Shown in pieces: positions 51,828-62,017 of a DNA stretch of 64,000 bases. The translations under genes were made by a program, and so were the position numbers. The stretch is taken from positions 1 to 64,000 of the forward strand of contig NZ_AWXC01000037.1 of the NCBI RefSeq assembly GCF_000479005.1, read 5' to 3'. The notes under the pieces were generated by a model. The model was not told the origin of the DNA and made no database searches. It saw only the letters and a program-made list of their open reading frames with translations. This DNA comes from Prevotella sp. BV3P1 (GTDB lineage: Bacteria; Bacteroidota; Bacteroidia; Bacteroidales; Bacteroidaceae). The stretch's first letter is position 1, and each line of letters opens with the position of its first letter.

Positions 51828-54800
51828 TTAATTATTGCCTATCACGATGAGTTTCTTCGCTTTGGAAACCTTCTGACTGCCCTCAGAAGAGAGCAGCACA
51901 CGATAGAGATAAACGCCAGTTTGCAAGCGTGCCCCACTGTCTACTCTCAAATCCCAGTCAATGGTATAAGCATCATTAGTACTCACGCCACGTTCCTGAT
52001 GCTTCCATAGTTGGCGGCCACTCATGTCGAACACGTCAATTTCCACATCCACCTGTCCGCCCACCCTGTCGTGGTTGATGATGAAGGTCGTAGTGGTTCG
52101 TGCGGGATTATGCGTGCAATCGACCGAAAACAGATTGGGTTGCATGCCCTTGACGACATGGAATGTCAGTTCTGCGGTCGAAGAATTGTTCAGAACATCC
52201 CATGCTCTGAATTGTAGCCTGTGCGGACCAGGAGCCAATTCGGGGATGTTGTAATACGTGGTTCCGGTGGTATAACTGCCAAAGTCGTACACGAAATGAT
52301 CGTTGAGGTTATATGTTTTTGACATTTCTCCATCGATAATCAACTGCAAGTCGTGCCCAATGCCGCTTCCAGCGCTATTGATTCCATTCTCATCGGTAAT
52401 TTTCGCAACGAAATAAGGCGTGCTGTTCACCTTATCGCCATTGGTGAACGACGGCGAGTTGAGATAACAGTAAATGGATGGTCCGATGGAATCGTTGGCC
52501 ACATCTGCTGTGCCACCAATCGTAAACGCCTCGCTGGTACCGTGTGCCTTCAACTGATGGTCATCACTCAAGGCATACAAATTCATTAGTCCCGTGCCAT
52601 CCGTGTAATTGATGTCCCGCGGAATGGCGAAAGTTAGCGTAAACCTTCCACCAACAACGTTGCCAGACCCGTTGAACAATGTCTTGGTGCGATCGTAATA
52701 GGTAAACGGACTGGTGATGTCAGCCGCATCGTTCATTCGGCAAACAATTTTTTCTTGGCTATCCCGAACGGTCACAGTTACCGTTCCATTGAAGTCGGCG
52801 GCGTGTTCTACATGCCCCGTCACTTTGGCTATTCCACCAGCTTTGAGAGAAGTTTTGACATCAGTTGACACGGGCGAGCCATTGATGGAATCGACAACCA
52901 CCTTTAAGGTGGGCTGATGAAGTGCCACGGCTGGGTCGCCCAACAATGAATATTGCAGTTTGTTGTCTGTCAAGTCGCGTTTAGTATCAATCATCTCATT
53001 CTTGGCCAAGCGTTGAGCTTCACCTATCGTAATCGGTTTCCCAGCACGGTCCTTGTTCAACACATGCCGCAGGAAAGAGGTGTTGATCTGGGCGTTGTAA
53101 TAAGCCCAAACGGTACGAGTTGTGCCAAAGAAAGCCAAAGCGCCGCCCTTCGGATTGAGTACGGCTGCCTCACCAATGGTTGGAACGGTGCCATCGAAAG
53201 GCATAATGTCACACGCAGCAGTGACCCACAAGGGAAGATTAGGATTATTGAACGACTGGAAATCACTTAAATTCAACACCTTTTCATGGGAAATCTGCAT
53301 TTCTGACCCATGTCCACCGTAATCCATGATGAGGGCTCCTGCCGCCTGCTGCTGTTTAATCAGTCGAGTTACCTCTGGGTAGGCATGTCCAGTAGACGAA
53401 GTTTCGCGAACGTATGCATCCCACATGATTTTCTTGACCAAATAGCCAGGATACTGTGTTGAGATGGCATCGGCCGTGGTATTGATGCCACGCATGTGCA
53501 GATTGTCCTCGCCATCATCACCCATGAATACCAAAGTGTTTTGCCATGCACCGCCATTTTTGTTTTTCACATAGTTGATAACCTTATCAACCATCACCTT
53601 GGCCTCGGCTTCTGTCTTCACAGGGAAACGGCCCACGGCGACATCTTGCTTATCAGAGAAATTGGTATTCAAACCTTCTCCGTCGTCCAAAGCACAAAAG
53701 AAGCCATCGTCTACATAGCAATGAAGGGCACTGAACGAATTTTCACTCTCAAAACAAAGCAGGTAATCATCAGGATTGAGATTGCGGCAGTTGGGCGTTA
53801 GCATTCGGTTGTCCCAGACACAATCGCCAAACAGCAACAGATATTTCGGCATGTCAGCATCAGTCTGTGCCCGATCGTACAACATCTTGAGGTATCTGCG
53901 GTAGGCATTGGCGTCAGGAGTACCGCTCGAGAACTCGTTGTAAAGTTCATCAGCCGGCACGATGCGTACCCGCATGCCATCGTTTTGTTCGTGGAAAGCC
54001 TTCAAACGTTCAGCCTGCGTGCGAAGCTTTTGACTGGTGGGAATGATGATGACCATGTCGACGAAGCCATCTCCATGCAAGTCTTGGTTGGTAATGTTGT
54101 AAACATATTCAGGAACGGGGAAGGAGGTTCCTTTGAGTTGTGGTGCCGGCAGAGGCTTTTGCCATATTAAAGAAATATAATCCAAGCGAACCGGACCGCC
54201 TGAGTTTGTGGTTATCTTGACAGAATCAGTCGTCCATGTTCTGTTGATTTCATATACCGCACCCGCTTCATTTCCACTGTCATGATCTCTTAAACGGATG
54301 TTCAACGTCCCCAATTCGGCATTCTGATAGGTCACGGCTGCCAGAGATGCGGTGCCAGCAGATAGATTGACTGACATCTTAGCACGGCCTTGACCCGCCT
54401 TAGACGGGATGATAAATGTCTTGGAAGAACCTGCTGGGATGGGATTGGGGTCAAACAAGTTGCGTCCGCCAGCATACCATGCATGACCGTCAACTTCGTA
54501 AAGGGTGTGATAATCGTCAGGCGAGGGATAGAAAGATGCCAGAAACGCCGTAGAATCGACAGACGTGGGCGCATCATCTGTCTGCGTCAGAAAGTAATAG
54601 CCATAGTCTGAATAGGGGTTGCGAGTGCGACGAGTGGCTGTGTTGGATTCCCATGACACTGGCCCGTATGCATAAAACAATCGACGCCCATCAACCCAAC
54701 AGGTGGGAACTTCCTTCAAATCATCGGTTGCCACCAACTCTTCAGCAACCAGTTTCTCGTTTTGTAACCTACCGCCATAGCCATAAACTTTCACCTTATT

Positions 54801-55370
54801 AATATCTGTAAAGCCGGCCTTACGAATCAAGTCATCCGTCAATCGGTACACGCCCGATGCGGGTACGCGTATTTTTGCCCACTTGCCTGACGCCAATACC
54901 GAGTGAGCAGCATAACGACTCGTGCCGCCTGCCCTTGTCCGTACTGCTGCATGTCGCAGCGATTGCTTGCGTGGCTGGGCTTCTAATCGCAGCATGAAGC
55001 TGACTAAAATTTGATATTTGCCGTCACGAAACACCAAAGGGCAGAAGTCTACCTCCAACGAACCTTTCTTTCTATCCAAAGCCAACCGCTGTCGGATAGG
55101 TGGTAAGGCTGGCAATGGCGCGTCAGACAGCTGTCTGTATCGTGCAATATCGGCCGACGTCATGTCTATGAATTCGGGGTAGAGAATAGAAACGGCATAG
55201 GAAGAGTCAGCGTATTGATTGCCCAGCGCAAAGGAATGGGAGAAATGAGGCAACCGTGAATCTATCTTCACGTCAGCTGCCGTCAAGTTAAAGAAACGCT
55301 CTTGAGCAGAAACACTCAAGCACAAAAGCGACAAAAAACCAATAACAAGAAATTTGATTTCTCTCAACAC
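51828..55370 (-). CDS. porU: Type IX secretion sortase PorU
   Basis: PorU cuts the C-terminal signal off type IX cargo and attaches the protein to surface lipopolysaccharide. The 1180-residue protein has a signal peptide (to VSAQ, residue 23), a propeptide-like region, and a gingipain-type C25 peptidase domain with catalytic His687 (GGHGSE) and Cys720 (TAACDIMPFDG). Beta domains follow, with a C-terminal domain (NLFSVDCTHNPARTTTTF to SKAKKLIVIG) that PorU itself carries. Length and motif order match the family. It forms a unit with porV and the FAH-family gene 17 bp upstream. Confidence 0.93.
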   Translation of the reverse strand: MLREIKFLVIGFLSLLCLSVSAQERFFNLTAADVKIDSRLPHFSHSFALGNQYADSSYAVSILYPEFIDMTSADIARYRQLSDAPLPALPPIRQRLALDRKKGSLEVDFCPLVFRDGKYQILVSFMLRLEAQPRKQSLRHAAVRTRAGGTSRYAAHSVLASGKWAKIRVPASGVYRLTDDLIRKAGFTDINKVKVYGYGGRLQNEKLVAEELVATDDLKEVPTCWVDGRRLFYAYGPVSWESNTATRRTRNPYSDYGYYFLTQTDDAPTSVDSTAFLASFYPSPDDYHTLYEVDGHAWYAGGRNLFDPNPIPAGSSKTFIIPSKAGQGRAKMSVNLSAGTASLAAVTYQNAELGTLNIRLRDHDSGNEAGAVYEINRTWTTDSVKITTNSGGPVRLDYISLIWQKPLPAPQLKGTSFPVPEYVYNITNQDLHGDGFVDMVIIIPTSQKLRTQAERLKAFHEQNDGMRVRIVPADELYNEFSSGTPDANAYRRYLKMLYDRAQTDADMPKYLLLFGDCVWDNRMLTPNCRNLNPDDYLLCFESENSFSALHCYVDDGFFCALDDGEGLNTNFSDKQDVAVGRFPVKTEAEAKVMVDKVINYVKNKNGGAWQNTLVFMGDDGEDNLHMRGINTTADAISTQYPGYLVKKIMWDAYVRETSSTGHAYPEVTRLIKQQQAAGALIMDYGGHGSEMQISHEKVLNLSDFQSFNNPNLPLWVTAACDIMPFDGTVPTIGEAAVLNPKGGALAFFGTTRTVWAYYNAQINTSFLRHVLNKDRAGKPITIGEAQRLAKNEMIDTKRDLTDNKLQYSLLGDPAVALHQPTLKVVVDSINGSPVSTDVKTSLKAGGIAKVTGHVEHAADFNGTVTVTVRDSQEKIVCRMNDAADITSPFTYYDRTKTLFNGSGNVVGGRFTLTFAIPRDINYTDGTGLMNLYALSDDHQLKAHGTSEAFTIGGTADVANDSIGPSIYCYLNSPSFTNGDKVNSTPYFVAKITDENGINSAGSGIGHDLQLIIDGEMSKTYNLNDHFVYDFGSYTTGTTYYNIPELAPGPHRLQFRAWDVLNNSSTAELTFHVVKGMQPNLFSVDCTHNPARTTTTFIINHDRVGGQVDVEIDVFDMSGRQLWKHQERGVSTNDAYTIDWDLRVDSGARLQTGVYLYRVLLSSEGSQKVSKAKKLIVIGNN

Positions 55371-55387
55371 GCTTTCTAATTCTGAGT

Positions 55388-56005
55388 TTATTTACAATTC
55401 ATTTCAAGCACCTTTCGGTCTGCCAGATACCCCTCTAAATGGTCGTTTACCTCCACAGGACCTGTTCCCGCAGGCGTACCGGTGTACAAGATGTCACCAG
55501 TTTTTAAGGTGAAATATCGACTGATATAAGCTATCAGCTCATCAATCTTGTACAACATGTCACCCGTGAACCCTTCTTGCACCGTCTGTCCATTGATATC
55601 AAGATGGAAGTTGAGCGTCTGCACGTCGCGAAACTTGCCTACATCTACCCAGTCACCCAACGCAGCCGCACCATCAAATCCTTTGGATAGCTCCCAAGGC
55701 TGCCCTGCTGTGCGTAACTTTTGTTGCAGTTCACGAGCTGTAAAATCTATTCCTACGGTAACAGCATCGTAGTAACGATGGGCAAATCGTTCTGAGATAG
55801 TCTTACCTAATCGACAAATCCGTACGACCACTTCGGCCTCGTATTCTATCCTCCCCAAGTCATCGGGAATGAAGAACGGCTTATGATCTTTGAGCAAAGC
55901 CGAATCAGGCTTCATGAAAATCACAGGATTCTCTGTTTTTGATAACGTTCCCAACAGCTCTTTATTGTGCTGTGCGTAATTCATTCCAACGGCAAATATC
56001 TTCAT
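55388..56005 (-). CDS. Fumarylacetoacetate hydrolase family protein
   Basis: The 205-residue protein is a compact FAH-fold enzyme. Relatives hydrolyse acylpyruvates or decarboxylate oxaloacetate. The metal-binding glutamates lie in RIEYEAEVVVRI, with GIDFTARELQQKLRTAGQPWELSKGFDGAA and GDILYTGTPAGTGPV as further family blocks. It begins MKIFAVGMNYAQHNKEL, the usual short N-terminus. It sits 17 bp before porU, so the two are co-transcribed, but no functional tie to secretion is evident. Confidence 0.9.
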   Translation of the reverse strand: MKIFAVGMNYAQHNKELLGTLSKTENPVIFMKPDSALLKDHKPFFIPDDLGRIEYEAEVVVRICRLGKTISERFAHRYYDAVTVGIDFTARELQQKLRTAGQPWELSKGFDGAAALGDWVDVGKFRDVQTLNFHLDINGQTVQEGFTGDMLYKIDELIAYISRYFTLKTGDILYTGTPAGTGPVEVNDHLEGYLADRKVLEMNCK

Positions 56006-56061
56006 CTCTTTGATTTTTTCTATTGATTCTTCACAGCCAGCAGCTGCAATTTGGTATGCTG

Positions 56062-56069
56062 CAAAGATA
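56062..56069 (-). promoter_or_regulatory. -7 promoter box of the FAH-porU-porV unit
   Basis: TATCTTTG on the minus strand (56069-56062) lies about 57 bases before the start codon of the FAH-family gene. No good -33 element is seen. Confidence 0.5.
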
Positions 56070-56131
56070 CTACAAATTAGAATAAGTAGCGAACGATGGC
56101 ATTGCTTTCGTCGAAGGGTAGGATACGGAAA

Positions 56132-56165
56132 CAGGATGGACGCATTATTTCATGCATCCATCCTG
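56132..56165 (-). terminator. Hairpin after the DUF3823 gene
   Basis: CAGGATGGACGCAT (56132-56145) and ATGCATCCATCCTG (56152-56165) pair at 13 of 14 positions around a six-base loop. The minus-strand RNA continues with UUUC. It likely ends the SusC/SusD/DUF3823 operon. Confidence 0.7.
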
Positions 56166-56223
56166 TCAGTTAGATATCATTCAAGCGGGCCAGATAGGCC
56201 AGTTATCTTGAATCCCAATCTAA

Positions 56224-56913
56224 TTATTTCAAATCCATTACCGGCGAGTAGATGGCTTGATCGGCTTGTGAAGCCTTCACGCCAATGCGTACAGTCATCC
56301 GTGGTTTAGACTTTAATGCAGACAATTGCTCGCTCTTCAAATCAAGTGTGAACGTATTCGTTCCTACTTTGATGGCATCTGCCTTGATATTCTTTGCACG
56401 GAAAGCATTCTGGCCATCAATCAGTCCTGTGGAGCCTACAGATATAATTCCCTTGTCTATTGTGGCCGTTTCTACAATCTTGGACAGCTTAAATGTAACA
56501 GAAATGCTATTTCCTGACAGATTTGCCTTGGCATCTGACACTATGAAATAAGGTGTTACTTCGAGATTAACCTCAGCTGCTCCATTAAGGTTAACTACGG
56601 TAGTGTCACGTTTGTTCACCCAAGGCCCATTACCGTCTTTTGTAACAAGTTTGTAGGTGCCGTTGAACAATTTGGCACTGAATCTTCCTTGTTGATCAAC
56701 ATAAACAGTAATAGGAGAATGAAGCTGATAATTGTCTTGATAAAGCTGTAACTGGATGGCTTCACCTGTACCTTGCAAGTTGAGGTTCTGTCCTTTGTAT
56801 TGTACATTACCTGTCAACATCGATTCGGGTTCATCCATGTTATCTAATCCACATGATGTGAAACTGAGTACACCAGCGACAAATAATGATATATTTAAAA
56901 TTACTTTTTTCAT
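56224..56913 (-). CDS. DUF3823 lipoprotein of a SusC/SusD operon
   Basis: The 229-residue lipoprotein (MKKVILNISLFVAGVLSFTSC, lipid cysteine 21) has two beta-sandwich domains: LTGNVQYKGQNLNLQGTGEAIQLQLYQ opens the first (about 34-125, a carboxypeptidase regulatory-like fold with VYVDQQGRFSAKLFNGTYKL), and the second runs to the end. This two-domain pattern is that of DUF3823, which is found with SusC/SusD pairs and is probably a surface glycan-binding protein. It begins 18 bp after susD and is the last gene of the operon. Confidence 0.82.
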   Translation of the reverse strand: MKKVILNISLFVAGVLSFTSCGLDNMDEPESMLTGNVQYKGQNLNLQGTGEAIQLQLYQDNYQLHSPITVYVDQQGRFSAKLFNGTYKLVTKDGNGPWVNKRDTTVVNLNGAAEVNLEVTPYFIVSDAKANLSGNSISVTFKLSKIVETATIDKGIISVGSTGLIDGQNAFRAKNIKADAIKVGTNTFTLDLKSEQLSALKSKPRMTVRIGVKASQADQAIYSPVMDLK

Positions 56914-56931
56914 ATTTCTATCTATTTAAGA

Positions 56932-58770
56932 TTATTGATATGGGTTCTTAACAAGAAGTGGATTTCTATTTAACCAACTATTGTCATAGAAATTGTAATA
57001 GTTCTGAATCTTGAAATAACGTGCGTTTGGAGACATGAAGAAGAAGTCTTCAACAAACACCCATTTCCCATCATTGGGATTTCCAGGAGCGACAACCCGA
57101 TACGGCCATAACCTACGATGACGTGCATGTTCGTCATTGGGATTTCCATTGAATATCTTATCTGCCAGACGCCAACGTTTCAAATCCCACCAACGATGGA
57201 ACTCGAATGCGAACTCTACGGCATTCTCATGAACAATCTGGTTGAAATTAAGAGAGTGCAAATCCTGAACACCCGCACGCTGACGAACCTTGTTGATATA
57301 AGAAAGCGCATCAGAGGAATTACCTAATTCGAACGATGCCTCACAGGCAATCATGTAAGCCTCAGCGATTCTGAAATAAGGCCACCATGTGTCCGCACGA
57401 CGTCCGCGAGTTGACGCACCTGGTGTCTCATCCAAGAACTTACGAAAATAGAATCCTGTTTTATTGATGTGCTGGTCATTGCTTTGCATAGGTCCATTTT
57501 GCGAAGTCAACAGGTTGCCTTGCTCATCCTTAGAATCCAATTTGCCTGTTTTCAATTCCCATTTCCCATTATTCATTCTCAGTTGGCCTGCCTGAAGAAT
57601 TACTTCGGAACCTTTAAACGGAGCACCGGGATAAATCACAGAACCATAAAGACGAGGGTCACGATTAGAGAAGGGATCAGTAGCCTTGTCATAAAACTTG
57701 TAAGACCCATCAGCCAATTTCGTTTCTATCTTTTGCGCCTGCCCGGGTGTAGGTGTGTTTAAGGGCTCGAACATTTCAACCAAGTTTAATGTTGGACCAG
57801 CATAGCTATTGTCGATATCCTCTGCATGGGAAGCTGGGATGTTACTTTGTGTAAAACCATGGGTAGAGCCAGGATAGTAGTAGTCGCGTGCCCAGATTAC
57901 CTCCGAATTGTTTTCCTTAGAAGTAACTGCCTCATAGAAGTTCTTGCCCTTATCATTGGGATAATTGTCCTGTAATTTGTAAGGACTGTTTTCAATGACA
58001 TCCTTAGCAGCAGCCAAAGCCTCATGATAATATCCATTTGCTTTATCTGCAGGAATACCAACCTCGCCTCCAGCTGTCTTGATAGGATTAGTCATCTGAT
58101 TGTTATACTTAGCCAAAGAAGCCGCATAAATGGCTGCGCGTGCCTGTAACATTTTGGCCGCCCATTTATTTGCACGAGCAGAATGGACAGTCTTGTCAGC
58201 ACCTAACATTTTTGCTGCTTCTTTACATTCTTTAATGATATAGTCATAGGTCTGAGCCTCTGTCGACCTTGCCTTCAAAAGTGAATTAATGTCATCTGGG
58301 CCAGTATAACCATACACACTATCGCCCATCAAAGAAACACCACCCAAGCTACGGCACATGTTGAAATACACCCAAGCCCGAATGAAACGAACTTCACCCT
58401 CAAGAGGAGCTTTTTCGATATCAGACATGACGTGAGTGTTACGAAGTCCTTCCAAGAACTGGTTACAATTCCTGATCATCACATAGTCGTACACACGCCA
58501 ACGATAGTTTTCAAAGGTCGAATAGTTATCTGGACCACTTTCGCTTTTTGCAGCCTCATCAATCAAGGTAAACTGCCATGTATCGTCCAAATGTTGTCCG
58601 TAAGTGATACGTCCGTACAAGTTTGCCAGAACAGACTTTATCATGTTCTTATCACCGTAGATTTGATCATTGGTGTAGATGTTGTCTGGATTTTGATCCA
58701 GGAATCCACTGCAGCCTGTCATAGCCAACGCTGCGAGAGCTGAAGCAAATATATATTTTATTTTATTCAT
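56932..58770 (-). CDS. SusD-like (RagB/SusD) glycan-binding lipoprotein
   Basis: The 612-residue surface lipoprotein (lipobox LAMTGC, Cys20) has the SusD opening GFLDQNPDNIYTNDQI, the helical core FIRAWVYFNMCRSLGGVSLM and AARAAIYAASLAKYN-like helices, and near the end RIAEAYMIACEASFELGN with FEFHRWWDLKRWRLAD, all standard for the RagB/SusD family. It starts 6 bp after susC and forms the lid of that transporter. The ligand cannot be predicted because no enzyme gene accompanies the pair. Confidence 0.93.
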   Translation of the reverse strand: MNKIKYIFASALAALAMTGCSGFLDQNPDNIYTNDQIYGDKNMIKSVLANLYGRITYGQHLDDTWQFTLIDEAAKSESGPDNYSTFENYRWRVYDYVMIRNCNQFLEGLRNTHVMSDIEKAPLEGEVRFIRAWVYFNMCRSLGGVSLMGDSVYGYTGPDDINSLLKARSTEAQTYDYIIKECKEAAKMLGADKTVHSARANKWAAKMLQARAAIYAASLAKYNNQMTNPIKTAGGEVGIPADKANGYYHEALAAAKDVIENSPYKLQDNYPNDKGKNFYEAVTSKENNSEVIWARDYYYPGSTHGFTQSNIPASHAEDIDNSYAGPTLNLVEMFEPLNTPTPGQAQKIETKLADGSYKFYDKATDPFSNRDPRLYGSVIYPGAPFKGSEVILQAGQLRMNNGKWELKTGKLDSKDEQGNLLTSQNGPMQSNDQHINKTGFYFRKFLDETPGASTRGRRADTWWPYFRIAEAYMIACEASFELGNSSDALSYINKVRQRAGVQDLHSLNFNQIVHENAVEFAFEFHRWWDLKRWRLADKIFNGNPNDEHARHRRLWPYRVVAPGNPNDGKWVFVEDFFFMSPNARYFKIQNYYNFYDNSWLNRNPLLVKNPYQ

Positions 58771-58776
58771 AATGAT

Positions 58777-61700
58777 TTAAAATTTAAGATTGAAACCAAC
58801 ATTGATGACACGCATTGTAGGGTATTGTAAACCACTTGCACTCTCCTGCTCAGGATCGAAGCCTGGTTTATTGGAGAACGTCAAAACATTCTGTCCTGCT
58901 ATGTAAACGCGCAATGATTTCAGGGAAAGCTTCTGCATCCAAACCGTTGGGAAGGTATATCCAATTTCAAAATTACGCAACTTTACATAACGTACGTTTT
59001 GCAACCAAAAGTCACTGCCCCAATAATTGCTGTGTCCACTGTTACCAATCAACGGCATTGGATACTTGCCGGGGATTAGTTCACTGTTTGCATCCCACAT
59101 ATCACTCAAGTGCCAGCTATCTTCCAACAGGTACTGCGGATTGTTGCCACCATCATGGAAAGGAAGCATCTGTTCCCAGTTTGTCCAGAACGACATGCCG
59201 GAACCTCCAGTGAGGTCAAAAGCGAAGTCTATGCCTTTCCAGTTGATGCCAAAGTTAAAACCGTAGTTTAAGTTCGGAGTACCACCATTGCGGTATCCGA
59301 TAGGACGTGCGTCCATGCCATTGATGACTCCATCATTGTTCAGGTCCTTATATTTAATGTCACCAGGGCGCAAAGTCTTATTGCCATGACGGTCGTTGTC
59401 AATTGGCCATTTAGCGATTTCTTCCCATGACTGGAATTGACCATCATTCTTCAATCCCCAGTAGATGCCATCAAAACGATGCCATCTCGTGTTGCAATAC
59501 TCATCCCACGAATTGCTGAAGCGAGGTTTGTATTGTTCCCAGTTATATCGACGGGCGTAGGTAAAGTTAAGACCAATCCTATACTGGAAATCACCTACTT
59601 TATCACGCCAATTAACCGATCCATCAAATCCACGACGAACGTCGGAGTTCAGGTTCTCTTTGGGCAAGTTGAAACCTACTTCAGCAGGTATTAGCACATC
59701 GTATCGTCTTTCTGGCAAACCTGTACGGTTGCGATCAAAGTAGTCTAACGTTCCTGATAGTCTTTGTCCAAGGAAAGCAAAGTCGATACCAATGTCAAGT
59801 ATGTGCGCCTTCATCCAAGTAAAGGTAGTCGCAGGAAGATTACGTGCACGTGAACCTATTACGTAATTACCATCAATCGCAGAACCTCCGTCCTTGTAGT
59901 TATAGCCCATCATATAGTCGTATGCAGCATACCCCTCTACATTGTCATCGCCTACGACACCGTATGATGCACGTAGCTTCAAGTCGTCAAAAACAGAACC
60001 CAGTTTTGAACCTTTCCAAAAGCCTTCTTCAGAGATTCGCCATCCCAAAGAGGCTGCCGGGAACCAGCCCCATCGATGTCCGGGAGCCCATTTCCAAGCA
60101 CCGTCCCTACGAGCAGACAGCTCGATGAGATACTTGTTGGCAAAGTCATAATTTAACTTCATCATATATCCTAGTCGCGCTTCCGTTCTGTTTCCGTAAT
60201 CATTGTATGTATCCAATGTCGTGAAGTCGATCAGATGCATCGCATTTGCATAGGGAATAGAGTGAACCCAGACAGAAGGTGTCCTACGTTTTGTTGCATC
60301 AAAACCAAACAAAGCTGATACGTGGTGATCGCCGAAATACTTATCGTAAGTCAACCGCATGTTTGAAGACAACTCTTCAACATGTCCCAATGTACGCTCA
60401 CGCCATGGATTCCCATTGTAGAAATCAACAGGGTATGTGTCCGTAGCTTCATCATAGCGATACAATGAGTAGGTATACTCTTGGTTGTTCAACTGATGAT
60501 AGCCGAGGTAATAGCCAACCAACCAAGAAGCTTTCAACCCATCGAGTATATCATAACTAGCATTAGCATTCATCTGAATGACACGCCACTTATCGGTATA
60601 AACACCAGACCTTTCGTAATTTAGAAATGCAAAGTTGGTGTCTGTGTTAGCAGATGTTCGTTGTGGATACTTTGGATTGTCGTTGGCAAAAGGACGTCGT
60701 GTCGGAAGATTCCGGTAGGTTGCAAAGATCGGCAGCCAATAGTCATCCATCCCAGGAACACCGGGCTGACGTCTCTTCTCAATACGACCATTTACAGACG
60801 CACCAACTTTCAACTTATTAGTGATTTGTGCGTCAATGTTCATCTGAACGTTGGTTCTATAGAAACCGCCATAGTTACGTATAGCAGCTTCCTGTACCAA
60901 ATTGCTAACAGAGAAATAATAATTGATTTTGTCAGAGCCGCCTGATGCATTCATGCTGACATAGGTCTGTGGAGACGTCGTCCATACATAATCGTACCAA
61001 TCAAAAGGCCGATAGCCTTTCTCTGTGCCTTGCATCCATTTTTGGTAATCCTCCTTCGAATAGGTGTAGTTTGTTCCTTGTATAGTCTGACTACCTATAA
61101 ATCGCTCCATATAAGTCTTCAGTGTTGCAGGCTTCGCAAACTTAGAAATGTGCTGCCAACCATAGTATCCGTTTACCTCAAACTGCGGAGCAGTGTTGAG
61201 CCGACCATGCTTGGTTGTTACGACGACAACGCCATTGGCTGCACGCACACCATAAATAGCAGCCGAAGCATCTTTCAGCACACTAACTTGTTCGATATCG
61301 TTAGCATCTAAGTTGTTAAATTGACCTTCGTCCTTCACCACACCGTCGATCACATACAACGGCGTTCCCATGTTGCGAATCTGTAAAGAAGTTGAAGAGC
61401 CTGGTCTACCATCAGCCTGGCGGCTATTGACACCGGCAATCTTACCAACCAGGGTGCCTGAAACAGTGGTAGCCACTGAACGCGAGATGTCTTTATCGTT
61501 AATGCTAGAGATAGCACCTGTCAACGACTCCTTTTTCTGTTGCATACCGAAACCGGTAACGACAACTTCTGTCAAAGTCTGATTATCTTCCTGCATCGTC
61601 ACTTTGATGGTGTTACGATTGGCTACATTCACATTTTGTGTCTTGTAACCTACATATGAAATCGACAACACTGGTTTTGCAGACGAAACGGTAATACTAA

Positions 61701-61965
61701 AATTGCCATCTATATCAGTTATGGCTCCGTTTTGAGTTCCCTGTTCTGCCACAGTGACACCTGTCAAAGGTTCTCCGTGTGCATCAACTATTGTTCCTTT
61801 CACTGTTTTTTCAGATTGCTGTGCAGTCCTCATAGCGGATGAATGTATTTTCTCCGACAGAGCGTGAGATGTTCCTCCGGCCATGAATAGTAAAGCGAGC
61901 AATGCAATCTTGCCCATTCGTTTGAACTGGGGCATACAAGGCTTCTTACATGAAATATTTTCCAT
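58777..61965 (-). CDS. SusC-type TonB-dependent receptor without STN domain
   Basis: The 1062-residue outer-membrane transporter has a signal-like N-terminus (hydrophobic IALLALLFMAGGTSHA, about 18-35). A carboxypeptidase-like domain follows (about 55-135, VKGTIVDAHGEPLTGVTVAEQG), then a TonB-box-like TLTEVVVTGFG near 131-141, a plug with TPLYVIDGVV and AANGVVVVTTKHG, and the barrel ending FNLKF. It has no STN domain, so FecR/ECF signalling is not expected. The ATGs at residues 11 and 17 are possible alternative starts that would give a more usual signal peptide length. It heads a three-gene operon. Confidence 0.92.
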   Translation of the reverse strand: MENISCKKPCMPQFKRMGKIALLALLFMAGGTSHALSEKIHSSAMRTAQQSEKTVKGTIVDAHGEPLTGVTVAEQGTQNGAITDIDGNFSITVSSAKPVLSISYVGYKTQNVNVANRNTIKVTMQEDNQTLTEVVVTGFGMQQKKESLTGAISSINDKDISRSVATTVSGTLVGKIAGVNSRQADGRPGSSTSLQIRNMGTPLYVIDGVVKDEGQFNNLDANDIEQVSVLKDASAAIYGVRAANGVVVVTTKHGRLNTAPQFEVNGYYGWQHISKFAKPATLKTYMERFIGSQTIQGTNYTYSKEDYQKWMQGTEKGYRPFDWYDYVWTTSPQTYVSMNASGGSDKINYYFSVSNLVQEAAIRNYGGFYRTNVQMNIDAQITNKLKVGASVNGRIEKRRQPGVPGMDDYWLPIFATYRNLPTRRPFANDNPKYPQRTSANTDTNFAFLNYERSGVYTDKWRVIQMNANASYDILDGLKASWLVGYYLGYHQLNNQEYTYSLYRYDEATDTYPVDFYNGNPWRERTLGHVEELSSNMRLTYDKYFGDHHVSALFGFDATKRRTPSVWVHSIPYANAMHLIDFTTLDTYNDYGNRTEARLGYMMKLNYDFANKYLIELSARRDGAWKWAPGHRWGWFPAASLGWRISEEGFWKGSKLGSVFDDLKLRASYGVVGDDNVEGYAAYDYMMGYNYKDGGSAIDGNYVIGSRARNLPATTFTWMKAHILDIGIDFAFLGQRLSGTLDYFDRNRTGLPERRYDVLIPAEVGFNLPKENLNSDVRRGFDGSVNWRDKVGDFQYRIGLNFTYARRYNWEQYKPRFSNSWDEYCNTRWHRFDGIYWGLKNDGQFQSWEEIAKWPIDNDRHGNKTLRPGDIKYKDLNNDGVINGMDARPIGYRNGGTPNLNYGFNFGINWKGIDFAFDLTGGSGMSFWTNWEQMLPFHDGGNNPQYLLEDSWHLSDMWDANSELIPGKYPMPLIGNSGHSNYWGSDFWLQNVRYVKLRNFEIGYTFPTVWMQKLSLKSLRVYIAGQNVLTFSNKPGFDPEQESASGLQYPTMRVINVGFNLKF

Positions 61966-61998
61966 ATGATTGAAGTAAGTTTAATTAGTAATATTAGG

Positions 61999-62017
61999 TT
62001 AACCCTTCATGGGTTAA
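61999..62017 (-). promoter_or_regulatory. Leader hairpin of the second susC
   Basis: TTAACCC (61999-62005), five bases, GGGTTAA (62011-62017) is a perfect 7-bp hairpin placed 34 bases before the susC ATG in a leader of about 207 bases. It could be an RNA switch, a protein site or a target for a small RNA. Confidence 0.45.
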
